Source of the DNA: Vanilla planifolia
Taxonomy: Eukaryota; Streptophyta; Magnoliopsida; Asparagales; Orchidaceae
Assembly: GCA_023846275.1 (NCBI GenBank)
Contig: CM043874.1
Location: 21,881,130 to 21,945,129 of the forward strand
Length of the DNA: 64,000 nucleotides
Reading direction: 5' to 3'
This document shows positions 12,538 to 24,849 of this stretch, one piece after another. The translations under genes and the position numbers were made by a program. The notes beneath the pieces were generated by a model. That model was not told the DNA's origin. It did not search any database and saw only the letters and a list, made by a program, of their open reading frames with translations. The stretch's first letter is position 1. Every line of letters begins with the position of its first letter.

Positions 12538-12880
12538 CTATAGAACCATAAGTCATCCTCTTTTACAACCAACCATCCTCTCCACTCAGCCCCAAATCAA
12601 TATCCCGCATGAACAGTTCTCGCGACTGAAACCAACCCCTCAATTGACACCTCGCCCAGGCAGGTAGAAGATCCTCTGGAGCGAGAAAGACGACGACCAA
12701 AACCCTAAAGAAAAGTAGCACCGCCCCTTTTGAAAATGGTGCCGCGAGTTTGCAAGCGAATTGGAACTCTCGGCGTGCGGGGAAACTGGACTCTCAATGG
12801 GACCTCGCGATCACTGATGGCCCAGCGATTCCTCCCTCTGGGAATTTACGATCTATGCTCTTGGGCGCTCAGATGAAAAC
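12538..12880 (-). other. Leader exon and core promoter of the nucleotidyltransferase gene
   Basis: This GC-richer island stands out from the AT-rich surroundings and sits directly upstream of the coding exon. It includes CG dinucleotides (CGCGAG, GGCGCTC) otherwise rare here. The transcription start cannot be fixed from sequence; no clear TATA box was seen, which suits a broadly expressed TATA-less promoter. Confidence 0.5.
12700..12708. promoter_or_regulatory. Telo-box (AAACCCTAA)
   Basis: AAACCCTAA reads on the plus strand within the leader/promoter island of the minus-strand gene. Telo-boxes are common close to the transcription start of plant housekeeping and translation-related genes and act in either orientation. 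A single short match. Confidence 0.45.
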
Positions 12881-12959
12881 GAAAAATGATAATTAGAGGG
12901 CGGAATGGGGAGAGAGAACAGAATAAAAACGTGACAGGATGAGGGAGAAACAGGTGATG

Positions 12960-14990
12960 CGATTTGATTAATTGTATTCCATTACCCCAATTACATTTCT
13001 TAAATCAAGCCAATATCTTAATTATTTTACTTCGATTTATATCTGAATTACTTTGTTTTGATTAATACCAAGTTATTACCTGAATTACTTTGTTATAATT
13101 CCGAAATATTTTTTTTATTTATACCTGAATTACTTTGTACCGATTTATACAAGATTTTTTTCCCAACAAGGGTATCTTTGGCCTCAGGAATTTGAAAAAA
13201 AAAATTTAAAAAAAGTTTAACAATTATGATTACTAACTATTTTTAAAAATATTTTTAAATTTAAAAATATTAAAATTTTATTAAATAATTTTTTATAATA
13301 TTTTTAATAACATAAAATATCTTTTTCTAAAAACACTATAATATATATTTTCAGAACTTTTTTTAAATAGAAAAAAATTATTAACGAAAAGAACCTGTGT
13401 CTATGTTTTCAATTTTGTAAAAAATATTTTGAAAAACTAGTTTGTATAAATTTAAAAACAAAAACATTTGTTTTCTTCGGTCAAGGACATGTGCCGGTCT
13501 CCAAACAAGTCTCGATTTTAGGTTTAAGTGTATGTTGAAATCAAGTTTATTTTTTCAATTGTAAGTGAGGATGGAATTGTTTCTATTATGGATTTCAAGA
13601 TTTATAATTTTTTTTGGTTTAAAAAATCATAAATAAATTGTAAAAGCGTTCCATGCAAAAAATAGGAAATTATGAAGACATGGAATGACTTTGCATTTAT
13701 ACTAAGACTTTAAATTTTTTAGAATTTTTTAATAATATGCTTTTTTTAAGAATATAATATTGCAATATTTATGATAAAAATAAGTTTTAAAAAAATGTTT
13801 TTAAAAAATATATGTATTTTTTATGTAAGAAAAAATAAAACATCATAAAAAATGATTAATAAATTTTATGTATTTAATTTTAAAAAATTACTTTAAAAGA
13901 CACTAGTTAATTTCAACCATTAATAAAGTCAGTATGTAGATGCTTTAACAACTAATTTGACAATTAAAAACCTATAATTTAATATATCTTAAAAACCATC
14001 CTATCTTCAAATTAAAATATGGGTTAAATTGTGTGTTATTAGTTTTATTCCATTTAATTACACTTTTAATGAATTTATGAACATAAGATTTCTCTGTAAC
14101 TGTAAAGGTCAAAGCAAATGATCTCGTAACCATTAAATGCTATTCTTTTTTCTAAGTATAAGTCAAATTTAGTCTCATTCATAGTTATTGACTTAATTTG
14201 TATCCTTTTTGCTAAAGAATATGAGAACCATAATTAAGGAAATATTTGGCACAATATTAAAGTTTCTCAAAGTTATGATTATATTTTAGCTTGAATCAAA
14301 ATTATTGAGTAAACTATAAACAAAAAAAATTACACACTGAAGTTAATTTTTTTATATGCTTGATATCAAATAAAATAAAATTTTATATATATGTGTGTGT
14401 ATATATATATATATCATGAACGTCACATTCTTCCAAACTTGTCCATGATAGGGCGTGTGCAACAAAATCTATAATATAGAAACCTTAATATAGAGTCTCC
14501 AAAAACTCATATACATAAGGCATATACTTCTAAATATCTCTACTCGATTTGTACTTATGTTATGTCCATAAATATACGTAAAAGAGTCAATAAAAAGACT
14601 CAATAGATAAACTAATAACATAAATAAATTGATATAAAATAAATGTTAAATAAAATATATTGATCCCAAGTATTGTGATAATATATATGATATCAAAAAA
14701 AGAGAAATAATATCTCTACAATTCTGTAAGTATATAACAAAAGTTATTTAATGTAATACAAATATGTTATAGCCTTTATTATTTAGAGCACGATGAATTT
14801 TTATTTCTTTTCTTTTCTTACAAATAATTCATATAACTACTTATATGTAAACTTGTTTATCAAACCTAATTTACTCTTAATTTTTCTCATTTTCATTCAA
14901 TCTTTCTTTTAAATTAATTAAGGTCTTAGTTTTCCCACAATTACTCTTATCTTCGATGACCCAATCTTATATCTTTTGGCATCTCATTAT
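12960..14990. other. Extremely AT-rich intergenic DNA
   Basis: Upstream of the nucleotidyltransferase promoter. Between 13,180 and 13,910 it is almost pure A/T with runs such as AAAAAAATTTAAAAAAAG. A TA/TG microsatellite lies at 14,384-14,414. No coding evidence on either strand. Confidence 0.7.
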
Positions 14991-14999
14991 ATTTATCAT

Positions 15000-15535
15000 C
15001 AAATCATGCAGCAAGTGGTGTTTGTTAGATCACACAATAAATAATATATATATATATATATGCACTATAGATCTCAATTGCTAGATCATGCAGTAAACAG
15101 TGGCCATTAGATCACATAACAGTGACAACTCTTAATCACATAGTAAGAAGTTCAATCATTAAGATTTGATGTCAATGGTACCACTACTACCAAATCACAC
15201 AATAAATGGTAGCCTCTATATCACACAATAAGCAACAAATACATCATCACTATAGTCCTCAATCATCATATCACACAGGAAGTAGTGGTCGCCAAATCAC
15301 ACAAGCTATAGTTACAAATCAAATAGTAAGCAGCTCAATGATTAAGATCTTATGTTAGTTGTACTAATATTGTCAAATCACACAATAAATGATAACCTTT
15401 AGATCACATAGGAAGTGGTGGTCCCCAAATCTCATAGCAAGTGATAGCTCCTGATCACACAATAAGAAGCTCATTCATTGAGATTTGATGCAAATAGTAT
15501 CAATATTATCAAATCACACAACAAATGACATTATG
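15000..15535 (+). repeat. Nested degenerate tandem repeat (ATCACACAATAA units)
   Basis: A short element close to RATCACAYARTAARYRG recurs about every 30 bp, nested in a longer unit marked by AAGATTTGATGTCAATGG at 15,161, AAGATCTTATGTTAGTTG at 15,342 and GAGATTTGATGCAAATAG at 15,480. Each marker is followed by AATCACACAA. The long unit has an uneven period (about 181 then 138 bp), so internal short units were gained or lost. Spacing and copies are too diverged for a CRISPR. Confidence 0.8.
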
Positions 15536-15539
15536 AGAT

Positions 15540-17215
15540 AATGCCATAAGTAAAATATATTTTTTAATATTACTAATTTTTCATATAATATTAGGCTTAA
15601 AAAAATTTCTTTATTCACTTTTTTTGTCTTTAACATACCACATAAAAATTTTCATCTATAAATTGATTATTCTCAATTGTAAACATATATATATATATAT
15701 GTATACTATTTAATTTTTCTCACATAATATTTTTATTATTTACTATCTTATCTCTTTTTTATTATAAGTATGTATACCAAATCCATTATGTAATATTTAT
15801 AATAAATAAATATAAACACTTTCATATACTATGTCATGTTACTCATATCAAATTATGTAATGTATATTATGTAAAAGAAATGATAGTTTATATCAAGAAA
15901 TTTTAATATAATAATTATATAAAAAATTTATTACTTGTATCATAAGTTTGTTAAGTTTATTTACCTGAATATATGGGAACTACTCTGACACAAATTTCCT
16001 TTTTCTTCTTATTATAATTTAAGACTAAATAATATGATCTCCTCCTTAAAAGTCTATAAAATTTTTTAAATGATTTGATAAATTCTCTCATATTTTTATG
16101 TTAATTTCTATCTCCTCATTACTAAAATTTCTACATATAATAACTACTTGAAAATAAAAAATTGTATGTTTATGTTTTCTTATTACTGTAACTCACAATC
16201 ATAGTGCTAGAGCATTCTTCTTTTATCCTTTAATAACATAACTCCAGACATTTTCTTTTAATTTTTTCTTCTCAATTGCAATAATAATGCCTATAATAAA
16301 TGCATAACTGGTGAATCTCAGCCAAATCATTTCAAGTATCTTTTTCTCATCATTGCAATTGCTTTACTCTATCAATCAATTGCATCAAAGGAACTCATCA
16401 TTGTCACTAAAGACGTTTGAATCACATGAACACCTAAAGTCTTTCACACAACATCGATCAATTAGGTTAAAAAATCATCCTCAACTGATTAAGAAATTAA
16501 GGAGGCATAAACATTTTGAATACTCACATAAGTAACCAATTTTAATAAAAGGCTTATCATTACCATGAAAGACCATTACATCCCTCATTTCACCTTGTCT
16601 CTTTGATCTACATGGCTAACTGAAAGGAATTTTCAACTGATTAGATCATTAGAATTTTCTAGACATTCATTCATTATAATTTCCTTCCTTTCACTGATGA
16701 ATTCACTAGGCAATTCCTCCACGAAGCATTTCCCAAAGGAGACTGAGTGTCAAGTCAAGAAGACAAGAGAAAATAAGGCATAAGACAGAAAGGATAAGGA
16801 TTTTCTTATATAATAGTGATAGAAAAATATTAAAATAGTTAATTATTTAAAATTTTATATTTTCTCTTTTTTCAATAATTCATAAAAAATTTAAATAATT
16901 TTCAAAAATTATAATAAGTATATTGTTAGATTTTTCATGATGTGCTCTTTCTGAAAATATATTCACAGTCAAACTCTGAGGTAGTTTACCACACATTTTT
17001 TTGAGAAAAAAAATTATATTATTTCATTTTTTTAGAAAATTCTTTGGTAAATATCTAGGTTAATAATAATACTAAAGAAATAAAATATGACTCATCATAA
17101 TAAGTATATTATACTTTTTATGTTATTTTATTTTTTTATATTCATTCATTTTTTTAATTTTTCTTTTTTATTCTTTTTTCTCTTCATATGTTTCTTCTTT
17201 TACTGAACCCAAACT
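15540..17215. other. Gene-free AT-rich stretch
   Basis: A frame at 16,311-16,535 (plus) is Ser/His/Leu-rich with no family match. A short TA run lies near 15,685-15,702. Nothing else recognised. Confidence 0.6.
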
Positions 17216-17219
17216 TTTC

Positions 17220-17625
17220 CATGACTCTTGTCTCAACACCTAGAGATATTATATCATATCTCATCATGTCTTGATACTTTGAAATGCCATAGCCCCATCT
17301 CTGATTACCATAATACTAAGTAGTCCTTATTACCAGTATATTATGTTGACAGGTATAAGACACTTTAAATTTTAAAGTTTCATCTTTGAGTACTCATGAT
17401 ACCCAAGAGTAAAGCATCTCATCATCAATAAGTCTCACCCATAATACCAACTTCTTATGTTGATGATGTACGAGGCTCTCGGGGATGTCAGTGTCCCATC
17501 TCTGAGTACCCAAGATACTTGTAAGTGAAGTTTCTCATCATAACTAAGTTGAGTCCTATATATGCCATGATTTTATCTCTAAGTACCACGATGACATATG
17601 TCACATTAATTTGGTTACTATTCAA
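17220..17625 (+). repeat. Degenerate tandem repeat (CCATCTCTGAGTACC units)
   Basis: Four related units start near 17,292 (CCCCATCTCTGATTACC), 17,382 (TCATCTTTGAGTACTC), 17,494 (CCCATCTCTGAGTACCC) and 17,570 (TTTATCTCTAAGTACC). Two of them continue with AAAGCATCTCATCATCA or GAAGTTTCTCATCATAA. Spacing is 77-112 bp. Arrays of this kind are typical of non-coding parts of plant LTR elements. Confidence 0.7.
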
Positions 17626-17762
17626 TAGATTCATGCTTCCTCTTAACTTATATTAGCATATTTTCTTTTGTTTTTTCTTTCATTTTTTTCTTTTATTTTA
17701 TTATATATTCTCATTTATAGTATCACATAACTCATACAATTATAAATGTATAATTATATACA

Positions 17763-17763
17763 T

Positions 17764-17800
<37 letters not shown>

Positions 17801-17801
17801 A
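17763..17801. repeat. CA/TA compound microsatellite
   Basis: About twelve CA units run directly into about seven TA units. Confidence 0.95.
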
Positions 17802-18059
17802 TCATAAAGCGTTATAATAAAATTAAAATATATGTAAAAAATGTTATGCCATACAATGCTCATATCATTAGACATTTCATAATAATATCAATAAATATTT
17901 AACAACCTACTTATATCACAATTTATTAGTTTGCCCACTTGATGGTTTTGAGACTTCTCTTTTAGTTTTTTTTTTATTTTTTCTTTATCAATTCTATTAT
18001 TTATAATAACTCAAATGAATATTCATCAATAATAATAAAGTGTTAATATAAAAGTATTA

Positions 18060-18500
18060 TATAAAATCTATGTTTAAGAAATTATCCACTTTTCTATTAT
18101 TATCGTATCGTATAATACAATTGACCTTATTATACTATATAATAAGGCTTAATAATAATTGGATCAATTGCATTATTAAGATTGTATCAATTTGATATCA
18201 CTATCATACTTGGACCTAAGACACTAAATAGGTTGTATCAAAGATCAAATAGATTATTCATAGTAAAACTATTCATCAAATAATTATATTAGTCTAATCC
18301 TTATTTCATATTATACAATTTTTCTTATTTATATTTTTTTATTTTCTATCATACTATACATATTTGATATCGTAATATATGATTCATTCCTAACACAAGT
18401 CAAATAATGAATTGTATAGGTAATCTTTGTTAATCTCTTAAAATTGTATACCTTATTCATACAAATATGATCAATCATTTAACACACATTTGTTGCACCC
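18060..18500. repeat. Stretch with recurring CGTAT/ATACAA motifs
   Basis: Contains TATCGTATCGTATAATACAA, TATCATACTTGG, TGATATCGTAATATATG and related words, like the 46.1-47.4 kb stretch in the intronic Ty3/gypsy element. No coding. Probably a non-coding piece of a related retroelement. Confidence 0.4.
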
Positions 18501-18899
18501 TTTGATATAATAATCATAAAATTAAGTTAAATATTAACAATGTTATATTAAACATTGTGCTACTTCAGTTGAATATTGAGGTGTATAATAAAAATTTGGA
18601 TTTATTGGAATAATGAATATAACATCTGTAGTGAATGGAGATTGAATGTTAAACTTGCTAATTTTCGATCCAATGATCAAGCTCTTTGTGGAGTGAATAA
18701 TTTTTAATGACCTATATTTCTAAACATTTATATGATTAACATATTAAATCTTTATTTTCTTTACAATTGTCAAACATATGATCATAATTATTCATGCCTA
18801 TTTGAATTAGTTTTTTGGTGATACATTAGGGTATATTTGGCCTTTAAAATTAAGTCTCTTAAAACTTTTAAAATATTATAATAAAAAAATATTTAAGTA

Positions 18900-20385
18900 T
18901 ACTTTGGCTTAAGCACCACCCCTTGGCTATGCTCGAAGGCTCAGGCCAAGTGGCTCATAGTACTAAGCACTAGGCCTTAGGGAGTCACAAGTCAAGAGAC
19001 CAGTTGAAACTGAGTCAGGTTAAGCACAAATATCATTCAAGGTATAAATCCTACAACGACTTGGGTTAAATCTGGTCAAGGCACGACTCTTGAACCTGAC
19101 TTAAGTGTAATGACTCGAGTCAGTCCTGTTAATGTTAAGTAATTGGATCAGGTCAGGTTGGACTCATTTAAATATGCACACATGTGTCTTCGATAATGAC
19201 ATACCAAGAGCACTAAGGGGCAACTAAACCCATTAGGTTAACTAATACATTTAAATAAAGTAATATAATGGCAAACTACACGAAAAGCTATATTATGTAG
19301 GGCTAAAAATCATTGGCGTATTTTGTTTTCAAATTGAAGCGAATCAATGTCATTTGATAACTTATTTTGCGATTGAAAGATCACGATTTTTTCGACCATG
19401 TTGAGTAAGGAACTTCATCTAGTCGTTCAACTAAAAACATGATCAAATAACTAAGATCTTCTCTGCATTTGCGAACAGTGCTTTTTCATCTATCTTTTTA
19501 TCCAAAAAGCTTGATCAAACAGCTCAGGGCTTCTTCTCCTTCATAAACAATATCTTGATCATCATCGCTATTCATCCAACTTTTTATTCTAATGATTCAA
19601 ATGAAATTTTTCTGTAATTAGATATAGACCCTTTAACTGTTATTTCAATCGGATGATGTTTATTTTGTTTGCATAAAATCATACGATAACTATTTTTCAT
19701 CTTCTCTTTGGTCTCCTATAATGGTTAGCTTTTGAAAAAGTTAATTCTAACCAATAGATGAGTTATTTTAGCATGCTTTTATTTGGACTATAAATAAAGA
19801 TCATTTATCAACAATTGTGGTTATTGAATCAACTTGAAATTTTAAAAAAAGCTTAACAAAAATCAAAGTCAAGAGCATCAATTTCAACATGATTGCAAGA
19901 GTTGAGGGTTTTTTAATTCTTATTTCTAATACTATTTTCTATAATCATTTTGCATCATCTTCATAATATTTACATTATTAGTTTGTTGTCTCACTCTTGT
20001 TTAAAAGATTTAAAGATGTAAGAATTTTTGTATATGCAAATTTTTGTAAAGTTTTTTATTTTTTTCTTAAAACTAACTTTGTGAATTTTGGTGTCCCATT
20101 GGAGCATCGATTTATAATTAGTTTACCCCAACCAACCTTGATAAAAGATAGTGGTTAAGGGAAGCCTAATCAGTAGTGTTGCAGTGGATGCAAGCATGAA
20201 TTTTGGCCAAACCATCTAAAAACTTTTTGAGAATTTATTTTCTTGTTGTTCAATTTCATTTTATTGATAATCTTCCTAAACAAATTTTATTTCAATGCAA
20301 AATTTTTTTCCTTTAATTAAAAAGCTTTTTGAAATAAAAAATTTTTATTAAACACACAATTCACTCCTCCCTTTTATACGTTAAG
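18900..20385 (+). mobile_element. Copia-type LTR-like repeat, copy B
   Basis: The first part (CTCAGGCCAAGTGGCTCATAG, GACTTGGGTTAAATCTGG, GGGGCAACTAAACCCATTAG) matches 35.72-36.03 kb in the same order. The 3' part has GCAGTGGATGCAAGC, GGCCAAACCATCTAAAAAC and ends AACACACAATTCACTCCTCCC, the 3' landmarks of copies A and C. GACTATAAATAAAGATC near 19,787 is a credible promoter TATA. About 1.5 kb would suit a full solo LTR. No pol domains adjoin it. Confidence 0.6.
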
Positions 20386-20449
20386 CCTTACACAATTCAC
20401 ATAGATATTATCATATCTCATATGTATTAATCTATTCTGAATTTTATAC

Positions 20450-20720
20450 TTGTATGATTTGTAATATATTTAACATAATAAATAGCCTCCATTCTTAGTC
20501 CTCCAATAGCACAATTATACCAACATGATACATTTATAAACAATCTTGGGTATTATATTCTTCCATTATATTGTATGATATGACCATATCATCTATACAA
20601 CTCATCTATTTCATTATTTTGACCAACTATTAGAAAAACAATCCAGGATAATACTAATTCCCATTGTATTGTCTGATATATGGGTCATATTAGTATGATC
20701 ACTACATTGCATATAGTGCA
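20450..20720. repeat. Stretch with recurring TATTGTATGATAT motifs
   Basis: ATATTGTATGATATGACC, CCATTGTATTGTCTGATAT and TTAGTATGATCAC lie within 200 bp. Same vocabulary as 46.1-47.4 kb and 58.4-59.3 kb. Confidence 0.4.
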
Positions 20721-21469
20721 TGACAGAAAAATCTCTTATTGTTTCTTACTATAAGCTCATCTGAAATGGTTTGAATAACCATTTGGTATGATCTGCATGG
20801 CCAAATAAATGATGGTCTCTGACCCTATAAGACATCTTAATCTTTGCAAAATTTTTTTCTTTACTCATTTAAATAATGAATACAAGTTTTAAGCAGAAAA
20901 ATCTTGATGATGTCTTACCTTGAAATATTGTTTACATAAATTGGGATTAAAGGTTGCTTTTTTCCTTAAAACTTCTCATCTTCCTTTTTTATCTCACCAC
21001 AATGATGTAAAAGCTTGAGATTTGAAACCTAAAGCAATTCCCTTCACTTTTTAAGCTCCTTCTCTTCCTATCTTGTGCTTTCTCAATGGATTTCTAAATG
21101 CTTAGATAGCCTTCAAGAATAGGAGGGAGCTTATCCTTATTTAATATAAGAGGACAAGTTGGCTGACATGTTTATTTATCCATTCTATTAGTTTATTTTA
21201 TTATCATTTATTATCATCATTTTTATCCTTTAAAATTCTACTAAAAATTTCAAATGGCCTTCAAAAAATACAAATGATATATTTATAGATTCCTTGTGAT
21301 AAGATCTTCATAATAGCATTACCAAACTTGAGATCTAATTATGTTAACTTGGCATGCTTTTTGAAGCACCAATTAGACTATATTTTTTGTTTTGAATTTG
21401 AAATACATACATATTATATGTAAAATATAGAGCTGATGAGATATATTTAAGGTACACTTGTTAGATTAT

Positions 21470-21800
21470 CAATGAGAAAGTGATGATTGAGGGTCTTGTA
21501 TAGAGTAAGGAGAGGAAATAAAGTGAGAAAACTTGAGGGACATGAGCAACTAGTGAGAGGAGAGAAAACACCAAAGAGAGGTGGTGATAAGTAATGAGAG
21601 GATAGAGAAAATAGCAAGAGAGAAGGGATGTGACAGTGTGGAATGTCCCTCTGCATAGAGAGAAAAGAGAGGGAGGGAAAAAGACAAAAAGTAAAAGAGA
21701 TGAGGGCAAGTAGAGGAAGAAGAGAGCAAAATTGGAGAAGAGAGAAGAAGATATATATATATATAGAGAGAGAGAGAGAAGAGATAAGGATAAAGTTGCA
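21470..21800 (+). repeat. Purine-strand block with TA/GA microsatellite
   Basis: For about 320 bp the plus strand is overwhelmingly A and G (GAGAGGAGAGAAAAC, GAGAAAAGAGAGGGAGGG, GAAGAAGAGAGC), ending in a TA then GA run at 21,751-21,779. The complementary strand opens several Ser/Leu/Phe-rich frames, all products of the bias. Such blocks can form triplex DNA. They also occur in leaders and 3' regions of plant LTR elements. Confidence 0.75.
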
Positions 21801-21839
21801 CATGAATTCTAAGGAGAAATACTAATGAGTACATGCAAC

Positions 21840-23015
21840 AAATATTAATTTAAGATATTTTCTAAAATCATCTAAGCTTATTCTCATTCTTCTCCTAAAT
21901 AATATAAATATGTTTCAAGTTATTGCCTTTATGAAAGAAAAAGACTAAACTAACCCTAAAAACTAAAATTTAATTTAAAACACAAAAAAATAAAGCAATG
22001 AGATAAATCTAATAGTGACAAAGAATCTAAATCACAATTCCAATATCAGGATCATAATTTGAAGTAATCTTATATCATAACCTAGGTGTGCACATGAGAA
22101 GAAATCATCGTTTTTAAGAAATATAAAACCAAATTAAAAGAAAATTATTTTTTTTTCATTTTACAAAGCATATTTATAGATATAAAAGGGCATCATTTGA
22201 ACTAAAAATAAAAAATAAGAAAATACTAATACATTGTAAAATAATTAAAAATATGAAAACATATAAAAATAACTAAAAACTCATAAAACCTTTATCAATG
22301 ATCCATTATAAACCATAATCAACTAAAAATGATAAATAAATAAGAAAAGACCGATGTGGTTTATTAGCTAGTATTATCCATTAACACAGTTTGTCTATAT
22401 TAAGTCATTCCCTAAGAAATATTTTATGAAAAGTTATACTCCAAGTGAATCTGCATCAAGCTTAATATCAACTTCTCCAAGTCCTTTGGAATCATAGAGT
22501 AAAGGGAATGTCCTTTCAATACATTTGAAAATTGAGAGTAATAAAGCAATTTGTATAAATAATATTAAATAATATCTAATAATAAAGATATTTAGTTAAA
22601 TAAATATTCATGAATCATTTATCTAATTTATCATTAACATAATTTAATTATTATTCTTCCTTATACATTAATTTTTTTATGAAGTAGAGAAAACTTAATA
22701 TCAAAAATATTATTATGAAGTAAATATAATGATAAATCTAAAACATATGTAAAGCACCAATCTTCTTCTATAATTCAAAATAATTATGTGAAAGCCCAAC
22801 CTAATCATATTTTTTTATAACAATAGCAAATCAGAGATTTTGCATAAATAGTATGTAAGGACAAAAAAACCTATATAGATGGGGACTTGATAGTTTGACT
22901 TAAACTTAACCAAACTCAACACGTACTCATCACAAAAAATTATAAAATAAAATGCTAAAAATAAAATCAACTAATCATTAATACTATTATAATTATACAT
23001 CCACAATAAAGTTCT
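21840..23015. other. Gene-free stretch, possible internal region of a minus-strand LTR element
   Basis: Lies on the internal side of the primer-binding-site-like sequence at 23,022-23,040. No gag or pol motif was recognised on the minus strand; if it was ever coding it is too decayed to read. Confidence 0.4.
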
Positions 23016-23021
23016 TAAACA

Positions 23022-23040
23022 CATAACTCTAATACCACAA
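23022..23040 (-). promoter_or_regulatory. Primer-binding-site-like sequence (initiator tRNA-Met type)
   Basis: On the minus strand reads TTGTGGTATTAGAGTTATG, close to the TGGTATCAGAGC primer site complementary to initiator tRNA-Met used by many plant LTR retrotransposons, with C-to-T decay. It is preceded by TTTTGTGATATTTTTTAAA, as expected at an LTR 3' end. It implies a 5' LTR at higher coordinates. Confidence 0.6.
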
Positions 23041-23041
23041 T

Positions 23042-23860
23042 TTAAAAAATATCACAAAACCTGTCACATATCAAAACAATCTTTTGACTCAATTAACAAG
23101 TACATTCATGATTCATAATATACGTATCCTCGTCTCTCCATACATCGAATGCATCACCTGTGATATAAATATAAGTGGGGCTCTAAATGAGCATAGCAAA
23201 TAAACCAATAAGATAGCAAAATAAAAATATGATACTATTAAAGGAAATAATATTGATATAAAAATGAAATAAATCATAATAAGAATCAAAATAATAAAAC
23301 ATTTAAATAAGCAAAGAAACCAATACCATCAATATCATATAATTAATTTCATTATTTCCATTTATTTTTTTTCAATTGATTTGGATATATTCCAAATTGT
23401 TTTTCTTTAGATGATTTTTTTCAATACTTGTAATACAAATCTCTTATAAAGGTATCCTTACCTTATACTATCTATAGGTAATATTCACTCGGTATCATAT
23501 ATAATAAATAAGTTGTTCTCACCCTATGCTATGTATATCATATAAATATAGATATAGATCTAGTTGGATTATTCCCACCTTGTAACATGTGTGTAATATA
23601 TATAAATGTAAATATTGATAGGCTATTCTCTTCTTATATGGTTAATATAGCCTATAAATGTAAATATCGACGAACTGTTCTTGTCTTGTAACAAGTAAAT
23701 ATATATGAGTCATTCAACGTCTTATTGGCAAGGGTATCCTCACCATATGGGTAATCCTCTAATATTAGATGAAGATGGCGTCCTCACCCAATACTATGTG
23801 AGGTCATGAAATATATAATGGGACAACCTCGCCCTAATGATAATGTCAATATATAAATAC
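23042..23860 (-). mobile_element. LTR fragment with internal tandem repeats, minus strand
   Basis: Adjoins the primer-binding-site-like sequence. It contains five or more units reading on the plus strand like GGTATCCTTACCTTATACTATCTATAGGTAA, GTTATTCTCACCTTGT and GTATCCTCACCATATGGG, at about 45-75 bp spacing (23,446-23,850). A GTGATGCATTCGATG block near 23,150 has a diverged counterpart on the opposite strand at 38.60 kb, beside related units at 38.14-38.28 kb. The upper boundary is not defined and could extend to about 24.4 kb. Confidence 0.55.
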
Positions 23861-24640
23861 AAATTTTTTTATTCTATTTCTTTTTATTGGTAAATAACAA
23901 TGCTAGATAACTAGCTCCTATAATATGTTTCCCCTTTCTCTTTTAATATGTATGTCTATATGTATAACATTGTTTCGTTATGTATCCTTATCAAGTAAAT
24001 TATCTTATCACATATTATTATAAATAACAATATGAAAGAAATATGTCAAAGAAAGATGTATCATATAAATAATCATTAAAAATAATCACAAATGAAATTA
24101 TTAAGAATCATACATAAATTATTATTATATTCACATAATAATTACAAAGTTATGTACTATCTATAATACATGAAAAAACACATTAAATATTCCAATGCCC
24201 ATAATATTTGCCAAAAATTAATATGGACAACTATGTCACTTTATAAATGATTATAGATTAATTTACTAACATATTTACAACACAATTATTAGCTTTATAC
24301 ACCTAAATTTGAGATGATATTTTTTCCACAACCTTTAACTTCTATAAATTTCTTGTAATATCATGTGTATATAAGGATCACATATATCCTAATTATAACA
24401 AACTTAATAGATAATTAAAATTATGCAAATCCCCTTTTAGAATGTTAAATAGTTGCATGGATCAAACTTGCATGAATATTCAAATTGTACTATACAATCA
24501 TACATAACTAAGAATCTACACTATGTAGTACAAGTGCGATCTCATTATAGAATTATATGATCTAGTTTGGCTTGTAATGGGTTAAAAGAACAACATCAAT
24601 ACTTTATTCCTTGGCATCCTCAATTGCATTTGATGTTTTA
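23861..24640. other. Gene-free AT-rich stretch
   Basis: May be the U3 part of the preceding LTR. No TATA, coding or clear repeat feature could be fixed. Confidence 0.4.
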
Positions 24641-24849
24641 GGGAAGGGTTAAAGTTTTCTTTAAACTATTGTAGGCTATCCAAGAACTCTTAGGGTAGCA
24701 AACTTAAATCTTTTTTTGAAAAAGATGGAATCTTTTCTAGATCTTTGAATCTTTCTTATAAGAAATTGAACATAATAAAGATTCTTGATATCTTGAAGAA
24801 GCTTTTAAGATTTAATACAAAAAATAATGAAGGGATTAAGATAGCAAAC

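Noticed and set aside
12164-12556. 130-codon minus-strand open frame just upstream of the nucleotidyltransferase exon
   Set aside because: It crosses a credible 5' UTR intron, shows no family motif and is out of the frame of the gene.
15000-15535. Possible CRISPR array
   Set aside because: Repeat units are diverged, spacing is irregular, the context is a plant nuclear genome and there are no cas genes.
21447-21834. Several Ser/Leu/Phe-rich minus frames resembling membrane proteins
   Set aside because: Products of a purine/pyrimidine strand bias and a TA/GA microsatellite.
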